Shown piece after piece: positions 6,173 through 12,917 of a DNA stretch of 12,917 nucleotides. Where the stretch lies: assembly GCA_013812805.1 (NCBI GenBank), contig JACCSV010000120.1:1-12917 (forward strand), in the 5' to 3' direction. The notes beneath the pieces were generated by a model. The model made no database searches. It was not told the origin of the DNA and saw only the letters and a list, made by a program, of their open reading frames with translations. The DNA comes from Sphingomonas sp. Its GTDB lineage: Bacteria; Pseudomonadota; Alphaproteobacteria; Sphingomonadales; Sphingomonadaceae. Within the stretch, counting starts at the first letter, position 1, and each line of letters opens with the position of its first letter. The translations under genes and the position numbers were made by a program.

Positions 6173-7194
6173 GGGCGCCGAATCTCTCTGATTCCGATGC
6201 GCCACTGGTCAATGCGACCCGCTTCCGCCAGGCGCACGCCGCTGACTGGGAGCGGCTGGACGATCTCGTCATGCGCATGGAAAAGCGCTCTGCGCGGGCG
6301 CTGAGTGACGATGACCTGCTTGCACTACCGACACTTTATAGAACCACGGTCTCCTCGCTGGCGGTCGCGCGGGACACGTCACTCGACCGCGCCCTTGTCG
6401 CGTTTCTCGAACAATTATGCACACGCGCCTACTTCCAGATATATGGCGTGCAGACTCCCGTCCGCCGCCAGCTTGCCGAATTCTTCAGGATGAATTGGCC
6501 CGAAGCGGTGCGCTCGCTTTGGCGGGAAACCCTTTTTTGCCTTGCGCTCACGGTGGGCGCGGCGGCGGTCGCCTACCTGCTGATCCGGGGTGACCAGACG
6601 TGGTTCTACAGCATCATCCCCGAAGGCCTGGCGGCCGGACGCGACCCGGCTGCATCAGCGGAACATCTGCGCTCCACCCTTTATGATAACGACACGCAGT
6701 TCCTCGGGGCCTTTGCGACTTTCCTTTTCACACACAACAGCCAGATCGCCATCTTCGCGTTCGCCTTGGGCTTCGCCTTCGCCGTACCGACCGTCCTGCT
6801 CATTCTGTACAATGGGCTGATGCTCGGCGCGTTCGTGGCAGTATTCGCGGCCAGGGGGCTGGGGCTCAACCTTGCCGCCTGGCTGATGATCCACGGAACC
6901 ACAGAGGTGTTCGCAATTTGCATCGCGGGCGCTAGCGGAATCCGCATCGGAACCGCCGTTGCCTTTCCGGGAAGACTGTCACGCATGGATGCGACAGTGC
7001 GCGCCGGACGCACTGCCGCAACTGCCATGGGAGGCACGGTGATCATGCTCGGCGTCGCGGGCATTCTCGAAGGGGTGGGGCGGCAGACCATCGTCGACGA
7101 TGGCGTGCGGGCGCTCATCGGCGCAACGGCCTTGGCAGGCTGGATGGTTTATTTCTACGCGTGGCCGCGCGATCGAATGAGCAATGGCGAGTAA
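6169..7194 (+). CDS. SpoIIM-family (stage II sporulation protein M-like) integral membrane protein
   Basis: This 341-residue protein has a cytoplasmic helical N-terminal part of about 115 residues and then several membrane segments (about 121-139, 180-202, 203-229, 235-262, 283-302 and 313-331). Family marks are the NSQIAIFAFALGFAFAVPT stretch (190-208), YNGLMLGAF (214-222) and the IHGTTEVFAICIAGASG block (241-257), where H242, G243 and E246 match the HGxxE pattern. The family name comes from a Bacillus engulfment protein, but homologues are widespread in bacteria that never sporulate, including this one as far as the window shows. In MoxR operons its function is unknown; membrane remodelling or complex scaffolding is a guess. 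The start is GTG 6169, whose GTGA overlaps the DUF58 stop. The ribosome binding site is weak, so translation probably depends on coupling. Confidence 0.9.
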   Translation: MRAPNLSDSDAPLVNATRFRQAHAADWERLDDLVMRMEKRSARALSDDDLLALPTLYRTTVSSLAVARDTSLDRALVAFLEQLCTRAYFQIYGVQTPVRRQLAEFFRMNWPEAVRSLWRETLFCLALTVGAAAVAYLLIRGDQTWFYSIIPEGLAAGRDPAASAEHLRSTLYDNDTQFLGAFATFLFTHNSQIAIFAFALGFAFAVPTVLLILYNGLMLGAFVAVFAARGLGLNLAAWLMIHGTTEVFAICIAGASGIRIGTAVAFPGRLSRMDATVRAGRTAATAMGGTVIMLGVAGILEGVGRQTIVDDGVRALIGATALAGWMVYFYAWPRDRMSNGE

Positions 7195-8032
7195 GGCAGC
7201 TTTTGAGCACGGCCTGAGACGAGCCTTCATCACTCCCGAAGGCGTCGACCTGCGGCTCGAACTCGGCTCCGCGGCGAGCCGCGCGGGAGCGTTCCTGATC
7301 GATATAGCGCTGATGATCACGATCCTAGCCGTGGTGACCATCACATTGGTGTATATGGCGGTGGGGGCCGTTGATCAGTTTCTACTGATCTTATGGCTGC
7401 TCGGGTCGTTCCTTCTGCGAAACGGCTGGTTTGCGCTATTTGAAATGGGAAGCCGCGGTGCGACGCCCGGCAAGAGGATCATGGGGTTGCGCGTAATCGC
7501 GCGCGACGGTGCACGCCTGACCGGTGCAGCTGTGATCGCGAGGAATGCGATGCGTGAAATAGAAGTTTTCCTGCCCTTGTCGTTCCTTGCACAGCAGGCC
7601 GCGGTCGGCACTGCAGATATGTTCCTGGTTCTGTTTTCGCTTCTATGGAGCGGAATTTTTCTCTTTTTCCCGCTGTTCAACCGCGACCGACTTCGGCTTG
7701 GCGACTTGGTCGCCGGGACTTGGGTCGTGAGAACTGCAAAAGCCCCCTTATCTGAGGACCTGATCGGAACCGGCCCCCGCCAGCGGCGCATCTTTCCGGA
7801 GGCCGCGCTTGATTTGTACGGCGTATACGAACTGCAAAAGCTTGAGGCGGTGCTCCGCGAGGAGCACCCAGACGCAATCGTCAAAGTTGCGGAGACGATC
7901 CGTGCAAAAGCCGGCCTGGCATCGGACGGTGACGATTACGGGTTTCTCGCGGATTATTATGCCGCGCTTTGCTCCCGCCTTGAGGCGGGTTTGCTGGTCG
8001 GGCGTCGACGCGAGAGCAAGTTCGAGCGGTGA
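7184..8032 (+). CDS. RDD-family membrane protein with a C-terminal cytoplasmic tail
   Basis: This 282-residue protein has an RDD membrane domain (about 28-182) and a soluble tail of about 100 residues. The three family positions are visible: R33 in SRAGAFLID with D40, and D173 in NRDRLRLGDLVAGTW (166-180). GATPGKRIMGLRV (92-104) is the other conserved block. RDD proteins are small polytopic proteins; some are linked to transport or sodium tolerance, but most have no assigned role. The tail (183-282) is charged and predicted helical, and is longer than in minimal RDD proteins. It could contact the ATPase (inference). The ATG start lies 11 bases inside the SpoIIM gene with no good ribosome binding site, so it is likely translated by coupling. 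It is the last gene of the operon and converges on the transporter gene at 8126. Confidence 0.9.
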   Translation: MASKAAFEHGLRRAFITPEGVDLRLELGSAASRAGAFLIDIALMITILAVVTITLVYMAVGAVDQFLLILWLLGSFLLRNGWFALFEMGSRGATPGKRIMGLRVIARDGARLTGAAVIARNAMREIEVFLPLSFLAQQAAVGTADMFLVLFSLLWSGIFLFFPLFNRDRLRLGDLVAGTWVVRTAKAPLSEDLIGTGPRQRRIFPEAALDLYGVYELQKLEAVLREEHPDAIVKVAETIRAKAGLASDGDDYGFLADYYAALCSRLEAGLLVGRRRESKFER

Positions 8033-8125
8033 GCCGTCGCTATGGACTGGTGAGCGGGGCAAACAGGAACCGCCAGACTCAATCAGAGTAGCAGAAACCA
8101 GCGAAAAGGACGAGGATCCGCTTCT

Positions 8126-9481
8126 TCAATTCGGCGCCGCAGCACCTCCGCTTCGCAATTCCTGCGTGACCAGTTCGTCGATCCGACGCTCGGGAAAGCG
8201 CACCGTCAACAGGACCGCGATCGCGGCGATGTCGAGTATCCCGATGACCATGAACAAGGGCGCGATTCCACCGATCCGCTCGTCCAGGCCGAGCAGCAAG
8301 GCGCCAAGAGTGATGCCGAAATTGGTCAGGGCCATGTAGAGCGTGAACTGGGTCGCGGCGACCGTCGCGTTGCACAGCCGCATCGAGACGGGCAGCAGTG
8401 CGACCGCGATCAGCGTATCGAGCGGCCGCCAGACAAGCATGAATGCGGTCACAAAACCGCTGTCGGACCACAGTGGCTGAGCGAGGAACATGGCTGCGTT
8501 GAGCGCAAGCCAGCAAGCGAAGAAAAGCAGCGAGGCCCGCTTTGCACCCAGACGGTCGCCGACGATGCCGCCAAGCGTCATGCCGACAATTCCACCGACC
8601 AGCTGGCCCATGCCGGAGATAGCGGAAATCCGGTCCTCGGCCCAGCCCGCCGAACCCGCCGCGATCAACGGCGTCGCTCCAGTCATGACGCCGTTCTGGA
8701 TGCCCCTGATCAACAGGATCGCGAGCCAGATCATGCTGACCGGCCGAATGATAGCGACGAAGGTATGCTTGAGGACTGGCCACCACCGGTCCGCCTGGAT
8801 CGCGACGTTCGCCGCAGTAGGCTCCCCGCTGGTCCACGGAAGCAGGCGCTCGCCCGGCCGTTCGCGGGTGGCGATCACGAACAGGGTGATAAGTCCGATG
8901 AACAGCGCCGCGAGCAAATAGGCGGCGCTCGGCCCGTAGGCGGCGATCGCCGCTCCGGTCGAGGCAGTCGAAACGGCCATTCCGATCGACTGGCCGCCGA
9001 ACATCATCCCGCCGGCGCGGGCGCGCTCTTCCTCCTCCATGATGTCGACCGCCAAGCCGTCGACCGCGACGTCCTGGAACGCGGTCGCAGCATTGACCCC
9101 AAATCCCATCGCCGCGAGCAGCCAGATGTCATCCGCCGCCGGGCTCAGAACCGCGCAGACCAGCAGCCCGATGACCACCACCATCTGCGCGCCGATCACC
9201 CAGATCCGCCGCCGCCCCATCGCCAACAATGTGTAGCGGTCCATGATGAAGCCGTTACCGAACTTCAGGCTCCACGGCAGCGCGGTCAGGCCGAGCACAT
9301 AGGCGACATTGGCGGCGCTAGCTCCGTTAGCCGCCATCCAGGCGGGTATCGCGAACCAGAGCAGGCCGATCGGCACGCCTTGCGCGACGTAGAGGATGAA
9401 TACCGCGAACAGCCTCAGCCTGCGGCTCTCGCTGAGTGCAGGCCTCTCCGAAGCCACGCAGGTGCTCTCGTCGCTTACCAT
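8126..9481 (-). CDS. MFS permease of the PAT/AmpG-like type
   Basis: This 451-residue protein has about twelve hydrophobic segments, the usual MFS size. The first half carries the pattern I associate with the PAT (AmpG, acetyl-CoA transporter) branch: YVAQGVPIGLLWFAIPAWM (31-49), ALPWSLKFGNGFIMDRY (67-83) followed by MGRRRIW (88-94), and AFQDVAVDGLAVDIM (134-148). AmpG carries anhydromuropeptides during cell wall recycling, but many family members have other or unknown substrates, so the substrate is left open. ATG 9479-9481 is preceded by GGGGAG four bases upstream. It may be co-transcribed with the SLC13 gene, whose stop lies 80 bases upstream. No peptidoglycan recycling gene is visible nearby, so the AmpG role has no support from context. 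Confidence 0.82.
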   Translation of the reverse strand: MVSDESTCVASERPALSESRRLRLFAVFILYVAQGVPIGLLWFAIPAWMAANGASAANVAYVLGLTALPWSLKFGNGFIMDRYTLLAMGRRRIWVIGAQMVVVIGLLVCAVLSPAADDIWLLAAMGFGVNAATAFQDVAVDGLAVDIMEEEERARAGGMMFGGQSIGMAVSTASTGAAIAAYGPSAAYLLAALFIGLITLFVIATRERPGERLLPWTSGEPTAANVAIQADRWWPVLKHTFVAIIRPVSMIWLAILLIRGIQNGVMTGATPLIAAGSAGWAEDRISAISGMGQLVGGIVGMTLGGIVGDRLGAKRASLLFFACWLALNAAMFLAQPLWSDSGFVTAFMLVWRPLDTLIAVALLPVSMRLCNATVAATQFTLYMALTNFGITLGALLLGLDERIGGIAPLFMVIGILDIAAIAVLLTVRFPERRIDELVTQELRSGGAAAPN

Positions 9482-9561
9482 GCCGCTCCCCCCGGCTCCA
9501 TTGATTAACTGGTCGCGCGATTATCTCCAGCGCGATTGTTCAAGCGGTTCCCAAACCGATT

Positions 9562-10887
9562 TCAGAACGGAAAATAATATTGGATCGCCATTACCCCGAC
9601 GGCCCAGGTGATGAGGTTCAAGGGCATCCCGACCTTCATGAAGTCCATGTAGTTGTAGCCGCCCATCTGATAGACGATGACGTTGGTTTGATAGCCGAAC
9701 GGAGTGGCGAACGCGGCGCTGCCGGCGAGCATGATCGCCACCAGGAACGGTCGCGGGCTCGCCGAGAAGGCCTCGGCCATCGACACCGCGACTGGCGTGA
9801 ATAGCACTGCGACGGTGGCGTTGGACAGGATTTCGGTCGCGAACAGGGTCGCGCCGTAGAGAATGATCAGCGCCAGCAGCGGGCTCATATTCTCCATCGA
9901 ACCGATCAGTAACGCAGTGGCGGCTCCGGCAAGGCCGGTTTCGTCGAGCGCGATGCCGAGCACGATCATCCCGGCAATCAGCATCAACACTTCCGGCCTC
10001 AAGCCCTGGTACGCTTCGTCGGCGGTTATTACCCGAAGCAGGATCAGAAGCACCGCTCCGGCAAAAGCGCAGGCGGCGATCGGCGCGACGTTGAGCGCCG
10101 CCGCGGCGACCACGGCGACGAAGATGCCGGACGAGGTCAGCGCCTGCCAGGGCTTCAATGCGACCTTCTTGGTGAATGGCTCGACATGGCCGACGGTGCC
10201 GCCGGCAAGGCCGGGCGCGGCAAACTCCTCGGAAGCCTGGGCGGCTTGCGCAGTAGTTGGCTTTGGCGAATCGTCACCGGCGGCGATCAGTCTGGTGCCG
10301 AACAGCAGCAGGTAGAGTCCGCCAACCAGCGCGACTACAAGCCCGACGGGCGTGATCTCGAAAATCCCGAAGCGTGGCTGGCCGGCAACCATCGCCATGT
10401 CGTTGACCAGCAGGTTGGTCGATGTGCCGATCAGCGTGCAGGAGCCGCCGAGCACCGCTGCATAGGAGAGCGGGATCAGATAGCGCTTGGGCGAGCGGTT
10501 GAGCGACTTTGCAACGTCGCGGACGACGGGAGCCCCGAGCACCACGATCGGAGTATTGTTGAGGAAGGCGGAAGCCACTCCGGCGAGAGCGATCAGGACC
10601 CACAGCCCAGCGGTGCCGATCCGTTTGCATAAGCCGACGACACCGGTGATGGCGCTGTCGAGCAGTCCCGACAATTCCATCGCGTAGGCAATAACGAACA
10701 GCGAGGCGAGGGCGATGATCGCCGGGCTTGCGAACGCTCCCTGAACCTCGCTGGGCCGGATCACGCCCGTCATCAGCAGGAAGGCGGCGCCCGAGAGCGC
10801 GACGATGTCGGACCGCACCTTGTCCCAGATAAGCGCCACGACGACCGCGGCCAGGACAAGCAGGGTGAGTATCTGTTCGAAGGTCAT
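9562..10887 (-). CDS. SLC13-family (DASS) anion permease without TrkA_C domains
   Basis: This 441-residue protein has about eleven membrane segments. Both halves carry family motifs: FLNNTPIVV (108-116) and GTSTNLLVN (154-162) in the first, and TEILSNATVAV (351-361) and TPFGYQTNVIVYQMGG (395-410) in the second. The last lies in the sodium:sulphate symporter signature region (about 389-420). The family imports sulphate, dicarboxylates or other anions with sodium or protons; the exact substrate is not decidable here. Many bacterial relatives of about 590 residues carry two TrkA_C domains between the halves. This one has only a short, polar Ala/Glu-rich linker (about 203-243). The start ATG 10885-10887 has AAGGAG 13 bases upstream, which is longer than usual, and no closer in-frame start exists. 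It is divergent from the lipoprotein gene across 74 bases. Confidence 0.9.
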   Translation of the reverse strand: MTFEQILTLLVLAAVVVALIWDKVRSDIVALSGAAFLLMTGVIRPSEVQGAFASPAIIALASLFVIAYAMELSGLLDSAITGVVGLCKRIGTAGLWVLIALAGVASAFLNNTPIVVLGAPVVRDVAKSLNRSPKRYLIPLSYAAVLGGSCTLIGTSTNLLVNDMAMVAGQPRFGIFEITPVGLVVALVGGLYLLLFGTRLIAAGDDSPKPTTAQAAQASEEFAAPGLAGGTVGHVEPFTKKVALKPWQALTSSGIFVAVVAAAALNVAPIAACAFAGAVLLILLRVITADEAYQGLRPEVLMLIAGMIVLGIALDETGLAGAATALLIGSMENMSPLLALIILYGATLFATEILSNATVAVLFTPVAVSMAEAFSASPRPFLVAIMLAGSAAFATPFGYQTNVIVYQMGGYNYMDFMKVGMPLNLITWAVGVMAIQYYFPF

Positions 10888-10961
10888 GCGATCGGACCCG
10901 CTCCTTCCTGGCCCCGCCGTAGCCGGTCACACCAAGGTCGCACAACGGATGTTCTGTTGCT

Positions 10962-11864
10962 ATGGTACCGAAGATGCGCAGGTCGATGCCGATTCATCCC
11001 CGCTTGCTGGTTCTGCCGCTGCTGCTGGCTGCAGTGATCGGTTGCCGGCAGGAGCAGGACGGAGTCGACCTCAACGCCGTCGAAAACGTCGTCGCCAACC
11101 TGCCGAGCGTGCCGCGACCGGTTCCGTCGCTTGACCGGGCAGGGCTGCTCGCCGCCGTCGCCCAGGCGGCCAGCGCGGCTGCTGCAGGGACCGCGCTTCC
11201 GACGGACCTGAGAGCATTGGATGGCCGGCAATTCGAATTGCGCATTCGCTTCGGCTGCAGGGGGCCCTCGGCCGACGGGACGAGCAACTGGCTGACCTGG
11301 TCGTACGATGCCGAATCGCGCACCATCCGGGTCAAGGCGCGCCCAACAATCTCCGCGGAAGAGCCGCTCGTCGCCAGCATCGGCGGGGAGGGCTTCGAAG
11401 CTGCGGAAGGCTTCTGGATTCCGCGCCCGTGGCTGCTGCAACCGGTTTGCCCGGCGACCGTGGCCGTCAAGAGCGCAGATCCGCAGCAACCGCCGTCAAC
11501 CGATTCGGCTGCCTCGGAGCCTGGTGACGAGAAAGAGGTCGAACAAGCCGGCGAGCCTGCGCAGTTCCGGCAGCGCCTCGGCATCGCGCAACTGTTCACC
11601 GATACCGATTCCCGGACCGGGCGGCGGGACAGCCGGCCGTATCAGGCCGTGCACACGCTAAAGGAGGGCCAGGCGCTCAGTTCGCAAGGGTTCAATCTGG
11701 TCCTGTCCGGAAGGCTGCGCGCGCTTGCGGGCGGAGGTGTGATCGAATGCGCTGGCGCCGATGCCGACAAGCCGCCCGACTGCATCATCTCGGCCGAATT
11801 CCAGCGCGTCTGGATCGAGCAGCCGGAAACCGGCGAGGTGATTGCCGACTGGGGCGACGGCTGA
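10962..11864 (+). CDS. Predicted lipoprotein of unknown function
   Basis: This 300-residue protein has a basic N-terminus, a hydrophobic core and a lipobox-like AVIGC, with C28 as the predicted lipidated cysteine. An Ala-rich helix (about 61-78) follows, then a beta-rich region with FGCRGPSADGTSNWLTWSYD (97-116), a low-complexity Pro/Ser/Glu-rich linker (about 171-200) and a C-terminal region. After C28 there are four cysteines, C99 and C163 in the middle and C263 and C274 near the end, compatible with disulphides in the periplasm. I do not recognise the family. Starts at ATG 10962, 10974 and 10986 are all possible; none has a strong ribosome binding site, and any of them keeps the lipobox. 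The gene lies 53 bases upstream of the pirin gene, which may be in the same transcript, but the two functions have no obvious link. Confidence 0.85.
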   Translation: MVPKMRRSMPIHPRLLVLPLLLAAVIGCRQEQDGVDLNAVENVVANLPSVPRPVPSLDRAGLLAAVAQAASAAAAGTALPTDLRALDGRQFELRIRFGCRGPSADGTSNWLTWSYDAESRTIRVKARPTISAEEPLVASIGGEGFEAAEGFWIPRPWLLQPVCPATVAVKSADPQQPPSTDSAASEPGDEKEVEQAGEPAQFRQRLGIAQLFTDTDSRTGRRDSRPYQAVHTLKEGQALSSQGFNLVLSGRLRALAGGGVIECAGADADKPPDCIISAEFQRVWIEQPETGEVIADWGDG

Positions 11865-11917
11865 ACGGTTACAGCGCTGACACTTGAAGGCTCCAGGCGT
11901 TTCTCCATTTTGCCGGC

Positions 11918-12610
11918 ATGATCGACATCCGCCCGTTCGATAGCCTCGGCCATGCCAATCACGGCTGGCTCGACGCCCGCCACCATTTCTCCTTCGCCAG
12001 CTACCATGACCCCAAGCGCATGAGCTGGGGCAATATCCGGGTCTGGAACGACGACCGGATCGCCCCGCAAAGCGGGTTTCCGCCGCACCCCCACCGCGAC
12101 ATGGAGATCATCACCTATGTCCGCACCGGCGCCATCACCCACCAGGACTCGCTGGACAACAAAGGGCGGACCGCCGCCGGCGACGTGCAGGTGATGAGCG
12201 CCGGCACCGGCGTCACCCACGCCGAATTCAACCTCGAGGACGAGGAAACGACCTTGTTCCAGATATGGATCGAGACCGATCGCCCTGGAGCGCAGCCGGG
12301 GTGGGGCGCGATGCCCTTTCCCAAGGAGAGCCGCGAGGGCCGCTTCCAGCTGCTCGCCAGCGGCGAGGCGGACGATAGCGCACTGACTATCAATGCCGAC
12401 GCCCGGATCCTCGGTGCCAGCATCAAGGCCGGCGAAAGCCTGACTTACGAGACCGGCGCTGAGCGGCACCTGTACCTGGTGCCGAGCGGCAAGGTGCGCG
12501 TGAACGGGGCGCCGGCCAATGCCCGAGACGGCGTCGCGGCCACCGGCGAGCCGGTGCTGACGATCCAAGCCGACGAAGACGCCGAGCTGGTGCTGGTCGA
12601 CGCTCGTTAA
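11918..12610 (+). CDS. Pirin-family cupin protein
   Basis: This 230-residue protein is of the short bacterial pirin type (YhaK-like). It begins with a typical pirin opening (MIDIRPFDSLGHANHGWLDA). The iron-binding set is complete: H57 and H59 in GFPPHPHRDMEIITYV (53-68), and H101 and E103 in GTGVTHAEFN (96-105). A second, shorter beta domain fills about 120-230. Pirins bind one metal ion in the N-terminal cupin; some oxidise quercetin and others bind protein partners or sense redox state, so the substrate or partner here is not decided by sequence. No signal peptide is present, so it is cytoplasmic. ATG 11918 matches the start expected for the family, although its ribosome binding site is weak. 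Confidence 0.95.
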   Translation: MIDIRPFDSLGHANHGWLDARHHFSFASYHDPKRMSWGNIRVWNDDRIAPQSGFPPHPHRDMEIITYVRTGAITHQDSLDNKGRTAAGDVQVMSAGTGVTHAEFNLEDEETTLFQIWIETDRPGAQPGWGAMPFPKESREGRFQLLASGEADDSALTINADARILGASIKAGESLTYETGAERHLYLVPSGKVRVNGAPANARDGVAATGEPVLTIQADEDAELVLVDAR

Positions 12611-12693
12611 TGTCGCCTGTGCTTGAAAGCCGGGGCGGCCCGGGCCATTGAGCGCGGCGCGCATTCGCGCATTTGCTTAAAGCGTTGAGGTTG

Positions 12694-12917
12694 ATGAAGT
12701 CAGGCTGGCTCATGTGGATTGCTGCTGCGGGTCTGGCGCAGGCAGCGCTGGCCGGCACCGCTTTCGCGCAGAATGCGGTCACTCCGGCGCCCGCGACCAA
12801 CGCCACCGACGTCGGCCCGCCGCAGCTTCGCGATTTCACGCTCAACGGCACCGTCACCCGCCCCGCCGAGACTCAGGCTCCGCGGCCGGCGCCGGCTTCG
12901 CCCGCGCCCGCGACTCA
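12694..12917 (+). CDS. Secreted proline/alanine-rich protein, 3' truncated by window edge
   Basis: The frame opens at ATG 12694 and is still open at the right edge (74 complete codons). The first 25 residues form a signal peptide: a short N-region with one Lys, a hydrophobic core and an AFA motif before QNAV, suggesting cleavage after residue 25. The visible mature part begins QNAVTPAPATNATDVGPPQL, continues with RDFTLNGTVTRPAE and enters a Pro/Ala-rich stretch. No domain can be named. A GAGG sits only 3 bases before ATG 12694, a tight spacing, so TTG 12691 or ATG 12712 (weak AGG, 7 bases) are alternatives; ATG 12694 gives the most normal signal peptide. It lies 83 bases after the pirin gene on the same strand and may have its own promoter. 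Confidence 0.72.
   Translation, partial: MKSGWLMWIAAAGLAQAALAGTAFAQNAVTPAPATNATDVGPPQLRDFTLNGTVTRPAETQAPRPAPASPAPAT

Noticed and set aside
6169..7194. Sporulation function suggested by the SpoIIM name
   Set aside because: The family is widespread in non-sporulating bacteria and there is no other sporulation gene in the window.
8033..8125. Bidirectional terminator between the convergent RDD and MFS genes
   Set aside because: One is expected here, but no stem-loop with a T-run could be found by eye.
8765..9508. Long plus-strand open frame opposite the MFS gene
   Set aside because: It is an antisense shadow: Arg/Asp/His-rich translation with no family similarity, while the minus strand encodes a clear transporter.
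11642..12664. 340-codon minus-strand open frame opposite the pirin gene
   Set aside because: It is an antisense shadow in G+C-rich DNA. The plus strand carries a complete pirin with all metal ligands.
12611..12693. G+C-rich palindromes after the pirin gene (such as GGCCCGGGCC) as a terminator
   Set aside because: Short palindromes without a loop or a following T-run; not supportable as an intrinsic terminator.
1..12917. CRISPR array, tRNA, rRNA, transposase, integrase, phage or restriction genes
   Set aside because: Looked for on both strands; no regularly spaced identical repeats, no RNA gene folds and no matching protein motifs were seen.

Overview
The window is high-G+C, densely packed bacterial DNA. 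It most resembles a sphingomonad alphaproteobacterium. Two things suggest this: a short interspersed repeat whose reverse translation gives the peptide FRPIADI, which I remember as a recurrent artefact in sphingomonad and Erythrobacter annotations, and the general style of the genes. The assignment is inference from memory, not from a search.

Layout. Positions 1-158 hold the proline-rich end of a gene that starts outside the window. Positions 159-1048 hold one small, lower-G+C gene on the minus strand (324-821, probably a DUF7674-type protein), bracketed by two same-orientation copies of a degenerate repeat doublet (262-323 and 857-917). Positions 1049-8032 are the core: a polytopic membrane protein on the minus strand (1049-1846), divergent from a six-gene plus-strand operon (2006-8032) encoding a DUF4129 protein, a DUF4350 protein, a MoxR AAA+ ATPase, a DUF58 (vWA-like) protein, a SpoIIM-family membrane protein and an RDD-family membrane protein. 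Five successive gene pairs overlap by 4, 4, 4, 4 and 11 bases, and four of the six starts are GTG or TTG, so the operon looks tightly translationally coupled.

Positions 8126-10887 hold two minus-strand transporters, a PAT/AmpG-like MFS permease and an SLC13-type anion permease. Positions 10962-12610 hold a plus-strand lipoprotein of unknown function and a pirin-family protein. The start of a secreted, proline/alanine-rich protein runs off the right edge (12694 onward).

The most interesting unit is the MoxR operon. MoxR ATPases commonly work with a vWA-domain partner as chaperones. Here the ATPase and its DUF58 partner are encoded with four integral membrane or membrane-anchored proteins, which suggests a membrane-associated assembly or remodelling machine. 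This gene set is widely conserved and its parts are known families, but its cellular substrate is not established as far as I know. I found no CRISPR array, rRNA, tRNA, transposase, integrase or phage gene. No gene-free stretch exceeds 300 bases.
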